A DNA stretch of 64,000 bases from the NCBI RefSeq assembly GCF_004963255.1, contig NZ_SUGA01000001.1, positions 186,001 through 250,000 on the forward strand, in the 5' to 3' direction. Shown one piece after another: positions 58,219 through 64,000 of this stretch. The notes beneath the pieces were generated by a model, which ran no database searches, was not told the DNA's origin, and saw only the letters and a list, made by a program, of their open reading frames with translations. Each line of letters opens with the position of its first letter. Positions within the stretch are counted from its first letter, which is position 1. The stretch comes from Mesorhizobium sp. GTDB lineage: Bacteria > Pseudomonadota > Alphaproteobacteria > Rhizobiales > Rhizobiaceae. A program made the position numbers and the translations under genes.

Positions 58219-59337
58219 CTAGACCCGCATCGGCATCAGCACATAGAGCGCGGTCTCGTCGGCCATGTCATGGATCAGCGTCGGCGAGCCGGCATCGGCC
58301 AGCATGAACTTGGCCTCCGACCCGGTGAGCTGGGCCGCGACGTCGAGCAGGTATTTGGCGTTGAAGCCGATCTCGATCGGATCCGACGAATAGTCGGCCG
58401 CCAGTTCCTCGGTGGCACTGCCCGAATCCGGATTGTTGACCGCGAGCGTGAGCTGGCCGTCATTGATCGACAGCTTCACGGCCCGGCCGCGTTCGGAGGA
58501 AATGGTCGAGACGCGGTCGACCGCGGCGGCGAAGCTCTGGCGATCGATGATCAGCTTCTTGTCGTTGCCGGTCGGGATCACGCGCTGATAGTCGGGGAAG
58601 GTGCCGTCGATCAGCTTCGAGGTCAAAACGACGCTGCCGATGGTGAAGCGGATCTTGGTGTCCGACAGTTCCGTCGTCACCGCGACATCGGGGTCGTCGA
58701 CCAGTTTCTGCAGCTCGCTCACCGTCTTGCGCGGAATGATGATGCCCGGCATGCCTTCCGAACCGGCCGGCGCGTCGATCTCGGCGCGCGCCAGGCGGTG
58801 TCCGTCGGTCGCCACCGAACGCAGCTTCAGCTTGCCGCCGACTTCGACGGCGTGCAGGTAGATGCCGTTGAGGTAGTAGCGCGTTTCCTCGGTCGAGATG
58901 GCGAACTGGGTCTTGTCGATCAGCCCCTTCAGCGCCGCCGATTCCAGCCGGAATATATGCGAGAACGAGCCGGCCGAAAGCTCCGGGAAGTCAGATTGCG
59001 GCAGGCACTGCAGGCGGAAGCTCGAACGGCCGGAGGTGACGGTCATCGCGTTGCCGTCCTCGTCCGTCTTCAGCATCACCTCTGCGCCATCGGAAAGCTT
59101 GCGCACGATGTCATAGAGCAGATGCGCCGGCACCGTCGTCGCGCCGCCGCGCTCGACCTTGGCGGGTGTCGCCTCCGTCACCTCGAGGTCGAGGTCGGTC
59201 GCCTTCATCTCGAGGCTCGCGCCCTCGGCGCTGAGCAGCACGTTGGAGAGGATCGGGATGGTGTTGCGCCGCTCGACCACGCGGTGGACGTGGTTGAGGG
59301 ACTTCAGGAGATTTGACCGTTCCAGGATAACACGCAT
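58219..59337 (-). CDS. dnaN: DNA polymerase III beta subunit (sliding clamp)
   Basis: DnaN is the ring-shaped processivity clamp. The 372-residue length and start MRVILERSNLLKSLNHVH fit the family; upstream in-frame codons to 59463 are not conserved. The three clamp domains are present, ending in ALYVLMPMRV. It lies 200 bases downstream of dnaA. Confidence 0.96.
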   Translation of the reverse strand: MRVILERSNLLKSLNHVHRVVERRNTIPILSNVLLSAEGASLEMKATDLDLEVTEATPAKVERGGATTVPAHLLYDIVRKLSDGAEVMLKTDEDGNAMTVTSGRSSFRLQCLPQSDFPELSAGSFSHIFRLESAALKGLIDKTQFAISTEETRYYLNGIYLHAVEVGGKLKLRSVATDGHRLARAEIDAPAGSEGMPGIIIPRKTVSELQKLVDDPDVAVTTELSDTKIRFTIGSVVLTSKLIDGTFPDYQRVIPTGNDKKLIIDRQSFAAAVDRVSTISSERGRAVKLSINDGQLTLAVNNPDSGSATEELAADYSSDPIEIGFNAKYLLDVAAQLTGSEAKFMLADAGSPTLIHDMADETALYVLMPMRV

Positions 59338-59537
59338 GACGAACAGGCTCGCTTCAATGAATGAACGGGTCACCGGCAGGCGGCATCCCGCGAAAGCCCT
59401 GAAAGGCTTCCAGAATCTCCGTAAGCTGACAGTAAAAAGCCTGCGAACGCAAGCCCGCGGCACCGGTTCGGGCCGGTTGCGCGGGCTTTCTGGGGATAAA
59501 GCCGGCGAAGCGGGTCGCCGGCCATTTTCGCATCGCC
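59338..59537. other. dnaA-dnaN intergenic region with a strong hairpin
   Basis: These 200 bases hold a 9-bp stem at 59451-59459/59480-59488 (AAGCCCGCG facing CGCGGGCTT), with an internal CCGG pair in the loop. On the dnaA strand it is followed by few Ts, so it may be a weak terminator or processing site. The 9-mer TGGGGATAA at 59491 differs from a DnaA box at one position. Confidence 0.5.
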
Positions 59538-61085
59538 TCAGGCCTGGTCGTTGATCAGCCTTCTGAGCAGTTCGAGCTCCTGCGCCAGCGTGTTGTCGCC
59601 GCCCGAAAGGTCCTCGATCTTGCGCACGGCATGCAGCACGGTCGTGTGGTCGCGGCCGCCGAAACGCCGCCCGATCTCCGGCAGCGAGCGCGGCGTCATC
59701 ACTTTCGACAGATACATGGCCACCTGCCGCGGCTTGACGATCGTGCGCGTGCGCCGGTTGGACAGAAGCTCCGTCTTCGACACGTTGTAATGGCGCGCCA
59801 CGATGCGCTGGATGTCCTCGATGCGCACCCGCTTCGGCTCGCCCGAGCGATAGATGTGGCCGAGGATCTCGTCGATCCGGTCGATCGTGATCTGCGGCTC
59901 GAAGGACTGGCGAAACAGAAGCTGGTTGAAGGCGCCCTCAAGCTCGCGCCCGCTGCCGGTGACCGTACGGGCGACATGCTCCAGGATCTCGTCCGAGATG
60001 TCGAGCGAGGTGTCATCGCTCTTGGCGGTGGCGCGGCGCAGCTTCAGCATGCCCAGCCGCATGGCGAAATCCGGCGCCGACATTTCCAGCGCCACGCCGC
60101 CATTGAGGCGCGAACGCACGCGCGGTTCCAGCGATTCCAGCTCCGACGGCGGCCGGTCGGCCGCGACCACCACCTGCTTGGCGCTGTCGAGCAGCATGTT
60201 GATGAGGTGGCAGAATTCGTGCTGGATCGATTTGCCTTGCAGGAACTGCATGTCGTCGATGATCAGGAGATCGATGTCGCGCAGCTGCTCCTTCAGCGTC
60301 AGCGCGTTGTTGTCGCGGATCGCGGTGGCGAAGCGCCACATGAAATACTCCGCCGTCAGATAGACGACGCGCGATTTCGGATTGTGCCGCAGCGATTCCG
60401 CCGCGATCGCCTGCAAGAGATGCGTCTTGCCGAGCCCGACGGTGGCATGCAGGAAAAGCGGGTTGAAACGCACCGCGCTCGACTGCGATTCCGCCACGGC
60501 TCTCGCCGCCGCGAAGGCCACCCTGTTGGACGGTCCCTCGATGAAGGAGGCGAAAGTGTAGCGCGGGTCGAGCGGCGACCCCAGAACATTGTGGCGGAAC
60601 TCCGGTTCCACCGACGCGCCCTGGCGGGGCGCCGGCGCCCGTTGTTCCACGCGTCCGGCGCTCGCGGTGCCGTTGGCGAGCGCAGTGTGCGTCTGCCTGG
60701 TCGTCTTGCGGGCCGGCGCGATTTCCGGCTCGACGTGGTTGCGCCCCTGGCGCGTCGCGGTGCGCACGACGATCTCGATCTTGAGGACGTCGGGATCCTC
60801 ATGCCGCCACAGCTCCGCGATAAGCTCGAGATAGTGGCCGTTGATCCATGACCGCAGGAAGGCGGTCGGCACCGAGATGCGGACAATGCCGCGGGAGGCC
60901 TCGGCGACCTTCATGCGACCAAACCAGCTCGAATAGACCTCGGCCCCGAGACGCGCTTTCAGCTGGGCCTTGACCCGTTCGAACTTCTGTTCCGCGTCGT
61001 TGGATACCGCCACGTCGCCCTCTCCGACAAAAGTTGCTGGAAATGGGAGATCGCCCGCTATCTCCCTCTCGATGCCGCTTTGCAT
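59538..61085 (-). CDS. dnaA: Chromosomal replication initiator DnaA
   Basis: DnaA opens the replication origin in its ATP form. The 515-residue product, from ATG 61085, has the N-terminal DnaB-interaction domain ([14 protein letters not shown]), a low-complexity linker, the AAA+ domain with [14 protein letters not shown] and [12 protein letters not shown], and the C-terminal DnaA-box-binding motif [16 protein letters not shown] preferred ATG 61085 over 61091 because AAGGA is then nine bases upstream. Confidence 0.96.
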   Translation of the reverse strand: MQSGIEREIAGDLPFPATFVGEGDVAVSNDAEQKFERVKAQLKARLGAEVYSSWFGRMKVAEASRGIVRISVPTAFLRSWINGHYLELIAELWRHEDPDVLKIEIVVRTATRQGRNHVEPEIAPARKTTRQTHTALANGTASAGRVEQRAPAPRQGASVEPEFRHNVLGSPLDPRYTFASFIEGPSNRVAFAAARAVAESQSSAVRFNPLFLHATVGLGKTHLLQAIAAESLRHNPKSRVVYLTAEYFMWRFATAIRDNNALTLKEQLRDIDLLIIDDMQFLQGKSIQHEFCHLINMLLDSAKQVVVAADRPPSELESLEPRVRSRLNGGVALEMSAPDFAMRLGMLKLRRATAKSDDTSLDISDEILEHVARTVTGSGRELEGAFNQLLFRQSFEPQITIDRIDEILGHIYRSGEPKRVRIEDIQRIVARHYNVSKTELLSNRRTRTIVKPRQVAMYLSKVMTPRSLPEIGRRFGGRDHTTVLHAVRKIEDLSGGDNTLAQELELLRRLINDQA

Positions 61086-61927
61086 GATCATAGTTCCTTG
61101 TCTTCTCGTACCCTTTTCCCGCCGGGGATGCGCCTCCTGCATCCTTGGTCCGGCGACCTCATTCGCCGCGCTGCCGCTGCCGCCGCCGGCAAACGGTCAT
61201 CGCAACTCGCGCAAGGGACCAGCCGCCGGCTCCGCAAGCCGGCTTCCGACAAAGACAAGGCAATACGCCATCCTCCGGCGAAAACGCCGGTGAGACATCG
61301 ACCGCCAATGTACAATTACGCCAGTCCCCTACCGCACCGAAGAGACAAACCAAGCCACGCGCGGAATTGCTCCACGTCATGAATTCTGCCATTTTGTGCT
61401 GGCCGATTCAGGCTGGGTCAGGGGCTTAGTGCCCGTCCCTTCGATGGATGGACATTACCGAAATCGCTGTGGATAGGGCAAGGCCACATCTAACGGTTTT
61501 TTAACGAATCTGGTTACCGAAAGGGGCTTGAATTCGGGTGCTGCGACGGCACGTTTTGACAAAGCCATTGTGATTCAAACCCTTTTCCGGCGAATATGAA
61601 AAAGACCGCCCGAAACGAAATATTCTGAAATAATTCTCTTGACAGCTACTTCTCCCCCGCGGTCCGACCGTGCGTTGAACAAGCTGTGGATGACCGTCTG
61701 TAAGCACCTGAAAAGAATGCGGAATTTCTGACAGGAGAATTTGGGCGGCTGCCGCGGCGGAGGCGCGCAGATATAAGCGGCGCTGTATATGCCGGCAAAA
61801 CAATACCGGCATATGAATCGCCTCACAAGTGCAGCTTGCGGGCAAACTTTTTAAGTACTTGCCGGCAAACGAAAAAACCCGGCCTGTGCGGCCGGGTTCC
61901 AAATCGAGGGATCGAGGATTGAGTCGG
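61086..61927. promoter_or_regulatory. Long dnaA upstream region with near-consensus DnaA and CtrA sites
   Basis: This 842-base stretch between rpsT and dnaA has no convincing gene. It holds two 8-of-9 matches to the DnaA box in one orientation (TGTGGATAG 61468-61476 and TGTGGATGA 61685-61693) and a CtrA-like site CTAA-N7-TTAAC at 61490-61505. Parts are AT-rich (about 61570-61640). The dnaA promoter must lie here. Chromosomal origins in related bacteria are usually near hemE, so this may be only regulatory. Confidence 0.5.
61872..61898 (-). terminator. Intrinsic terminator after rpsT
   Basis: On the minus strand a 9-bp stem pairs AACCCGGCC with GGCCGGGTT around a five-base loop, followed by a run of six Ts. 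It starts about 30 bases after the rpsT stop and cleanly ends that transcript. Confidence 0.88.
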
Positions 61928-62194
61928 TCAGGCCGACAGCGTCTTGACCCGCTGAGCCAGTCGCGAAACCTTGCGGGAAGCCGTGTTCTTGTGGACGACG
62001 CCCTTGGTGGCGGCGCGCATCAATTCCGGTTCCGCAGCCTTGAAGGCTTCCACCGCAGCGGCCTTGTCGCCGGCGGCCAGCGCCTCTTCGACCTTGCGGA
62101 CATAGGTGCGGACGCGCGAGCGGCGGTTCTTGTTGACCGCAGCGCGGCGGGCGATCTTGCGCGTAGCCTTTTTGGCCGAGGAAGTATTGGCCAT
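61928..62194 (-). CDS. rpsT: 30S ribosomal protein S20
   Basis: S20 is a primary binding protein of 16S rRNA. The 88-residue, strongly basic helical product begins [17 protein letters not shown] and has the usual length. It has its own promoter and terminator. Its location between dnaA and an enoyl-CoA hydratase with mutM beyond is the usual Rhizobiales order. Confidence 0.97.
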   Translation of the reverse strand: MANTSSAKKATRKIARRAAVNKNRRSRVRTYVRKVEEALAAGDKAAAVEAFKAAEPELMRAATKGVVHKNTASRKVSRLAQRVKTLSA

Positions 62195-62283
62195 GATGCC
62201 TCTCTTCTGATCTGGTGAACGCCAGCGATGTCGCAGGGCGCAAAAAACAAACGGGCAGCCACGGGCCGCCTCGGTTGGTGCGG

Positions 62284-62312
62284 CTTATAGTTCAGCTTTT
62301 CCGCCTCGTCAA
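62284..62312 (-). promoter_or_regulatory. rpsT promoter
   Basis: On the minus strand TTGACG (62312-62307) and TATAAG (62289-62284) are exactly 17 bases apart, about 90 bases upstream of the rpsT start. It is one of the best sigma-70-type matches in the window. Confidence 0.7.
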
Positions 62313-62380
62313 CGCCGCTTCGCGGTCTTTTTGGGCCTCGACGTCATGTCCCGCAAAATCGCGGCCGCCTGGGCGAAGCG

Positions 62381-62487
62381 CCTAAAGCGCGTCGCGATCT
62401 TTCAGATTCGCTCCATGCGCTTTAGGTTTTGATTTTACGCATGTCTTTATCCCGAAACCGGTTCCCACTTTCGGGAGACATGCTTTA
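62381..62487. repeat. Composite palindromic repeat next to the hydratase stop
   Basis: The left half pairs CCTAAAGCGC (62381-62390) with GCGCTTTAGG (from 62417). The right half pairs GCATGTCTTTATCCCGAAA with TTTCGGGAGACATGC, imperfectly. Such two-part repeats are common in mesorhizobial intergenic regions from general memory. The right half reaches the TAA stop of the enoyl-CoA hydratase gene at 62485-62487. Confidence 0.8.
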
Positions 62488-63258
62488 GCGGTTGGTGAAG
62501 TTCGGCTTCCGCTTCTCGACGAAGGCGGCCATGCCTTCTTTCTGGTCGTCGAGCGCAAACAGCGAATGGAAAAGACGGCGCTCGAAGCGCAGCCCCTCGG
62601 CCAACGTCGTCTCGTAAGCGCGGTTGACGGCCTCCTTTGTCATCATCACCGACGGCAGTGAGAACTCGGCGATCTTCGCCGCCGCCTTCAGCGTTTCGTC
62701 GAGCAGCTCGGCGACCGGGACCACCCGCGACACCAGCCCGCTCCTCTCGGCCTCGGCCGCGTCCATCATCCGCCCGGTCAGGCACATGTCCATCGCCTTG
62801 GACTTGCCGACGAATCGGGTCAGCCGCTGCGAGCCGCCCATGCCCGGCATGACGCCGAGCGTGATCTCGGGCTGGCCGAATTTGGCGTTGTCGCCGGCGA
62901 TGATGAAGTCGCACATCATGGCCAGTTCACAGCCGCCGCCGAGCGCATAGCCAGCGACCGCCGCGACGATGGGTTTGCGCGTGCGCGTGAATTCCTCCCA
63001 GCCGACGAAGAAATCCTGCGTGTAGGCGTCGGCGAACGACATCGCCTGCATTTCCTTGATGTCGGCGCCGGCGGCGAACGCCTTTTCCGAGCCCGTAAGC
63101 ACCATCGCGCCGATCGCGGGATCGGCATCGAACGCGCTCGCCGCCGCGACCACCTCCGCAAGCACCTGCGAATTCAGCGCATTGAGCGCCTTGGGCCGGT
63201 TCAGCGTGATCAACCCGACCTTGCCGCGTGTTTCCACGAGAATGGTTTCATAGGTCAT
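62485..63258 (-). CDS. Enoyl-CoA hydratase
   Basis: This crotonase-fold enzyme adds water to trans-2-enoyl-CoA in fatty acid degradation. The 257-residue product has both catalytic glutamates, in [12 protein letters not shown] and FGQPEITLG, and the oxyanion-hole segments [11 protein letters not shown] and ALGGGCE. It lies next to mutM, with 45 bases between them. Confidence 0.93.
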   Translation of the reverse strand: MTYETILVETRGKVGLITLNRPKALNALNSQVLAEVVAAASAFDADPAIGAMVLTGSEKAFAAGADIKEMQAMSFADAYTQDFFVGWEEFTRTRKPIVAAVAGYALGGGCELAMMCDFIIAGDNAKFGQPEITLGVMPGMGGSQRLTRFVGKSKAMDMCLTGRMMDAAEAERSGLVSRVVPVAELLDETLKAAAKIAEFSLPSVMMTKEAVNRAYETTLAEGLRFERRLFHSLFALDDQKEGMAAFVEKRKPNFTNR

Positions 63259-63303
63259 GGTTCGCTTCCTCCGCGGGGTGGGATGATCGACACCGTTCCT
63301 AGC

Positions 63304-64000
63304 TTACCGCTGACAGGTCCGGCAATAGAAGGTCGAGCGGCCGCTCTGCACGATGCGTTCGACATGGCCGCGGCAGTCCGGCTTCTGGCACGGCTCCCCC
63401 TCGCGATCGTAGACCGCGAAGGAATGCTGGAAATAGCCGAGCGATCCGTCGGCCTGGACATAGTCGCGCAGCGACGAGCCGCCGGCGGCGATCGCATCGG
63501 CGATGACCGAGCGGATCGCCTCGGCGAGGCGTTCGCTTTGTCCCTTCGCCTTCTTGGCCGACCCGGCGATGGTGCCGGCTTCGCGCAGCGGCGAGAGCCC
63601 GGCGCGCCACAGTGCTTCCGAGACATATATATTGCCGAGCCCGGCGATCAGGCGCTGGTCGAGCAGCGCCGCCTTGAGCGGCGATCTGCGATCCTTCAGC
63701 AGCGAGGCGAGCAGGGGGCCGTCGAGCGCGTTACCGGTTGGCTCGATGCCGAGTCCCGCCAGCATCGGATGCGTGTCCGGCGCGCCTTCGGCAAACAGCA
63801 TGAAGCCGAAGCGGCGCGGGTCGTTGAAGATGATGCTGGACCGCACGCCCTTGGGCGAGGTGACGTCGAACACGACATGGTCGTGCGCGGCGATCTTCGA
63901 GCGCTCGTGATGGAAGGGGCCGGGAACCTCGCTGCTTCCGGCGGTTTCGACCCGGAACGACCCCGACATGCCGAGGTGGCAGATCAGCACCGGACCATCT
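63304..64000 (-). CDS. mutM: Formamidopyrimidine-DNA glycosylase, C-terminal part (cut by window edge)
   Basis: MutM (Fpg) removes oxidised purines such as 8-oxoguanine. The visible 232 codons run in from beyond position 64000, so the catalytic N-terminal proline is not in the window. Present are [10 protein letters not shown], the helix-two-turn-helix DNA-binding region ([20 protein letters not shown]) and the C-terminal zinc finger with its four cysteines (PCQKPDC and FYCRTCQR). Confidence 0.95.
   Translation of the reverse strand, partial: DGPVLICHLGMSGSFRVETAGSSEVPGPFHHERSKIAAHDHVVFDVTSPKGVRSSIIFNDPRRFGFMLFAEGAPDTHPMLAGLGIEPTGNALDGPLLASLLKDRRSPLKAALLDQRLIAGLGNIYVSEALWRAGLSPLREAGTIAGSAKKAKGQSERLAEAIRSVIADAIAAGGSSLRDYVQADGSLGYFQHSFAVYDREGEPCQKPDCRGHVERIVQSGRSTFYCRTCQR

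Overview
The window looks like core chromosome from a high-GC Rhizobiales bacterium, most likely Mesorhizobium or a close Phyllobacteriaceae relative. This rests on an Irr-type Fur protein without a heme regulatory motif beside fabA-fabB-fabI, a PraR-like regulator in front of metK, the long housekeeping order tsaB-rimI-plsC-miaB-phoH-ybeY-corC-lnt-praR-metK-trmB-rimP-nusA-infB-rbfA-truB-rpsO-pnp, and short palindromic repeats of the kind scattered through mesorhizobial genomes. I see no tRNA or rRNA gene, CRISPR array, prophage or insertion sequence. Layout: the end of an unidentified gene (1-67) and a lytic transglycosylase whose 5' end lies in a repeat pair; a five-gene oligopeptide-type ABC importer (1773-6986); a small unknown gene; an RND efflux operon with two adaptor proteins (7351-12655, minus) divergent from gabT; an orphan ParD-like antitoxin; a ferredoxin-type NAD(P)H reductase; an iron block (16181-22171); the tsaB-to-pnp translation and RNA-maturation block (22307-45471), broken at 33535-34168 by toxin-antitoxin debris; an RsmC-like methyltransferase and a GGDEF/EAL protein; fabI-fabB-fabA (minus) divergent from irr; an SH3 protein; a hydroxyacid reductase; a two-subunit aconitase X enzyme with a GNAT and a MoeB/ThiF protein; the replication genes recF-dnaN-dnaA (minus); rpsT, an enoyl-CoA hydratase and the C-terminal part of mutM at the right edge. 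The most interesting part is the iron block. An exact 17-bp palindrome at 15918-15934 resembles the iron control element bound by Irr, and irr itself is in the window at 51252. The palindrome precedes imelysin-like protein 1, Bfd, bacterioferritin, a di-heme DUF1111 protein, imelysin-like protein 2 and a Tat-exported DUF1513 protein, all on one strand with short gaps or overlaps. The four exported proteins form a recurring but poorly understood set; here the cytoplasmic iron store and its release ferredoxin sit inside it. A periplasmic iron capture and redox system coupled to storage is my inference, and no permease is visible. RNA-level control is suggested by terminator-like hairpins just upstream of metK and of rimP, and by a strong stem-loop between rpsO and pnp. 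Other irregularities are a trmB frame with no ATG, GTG or TTG in front of its conserved N-terminus, a parE-like toxin broken by a deletion and a frameshift beside an intact antitoxin, and palindromic repeats placed on or next to stop codons.
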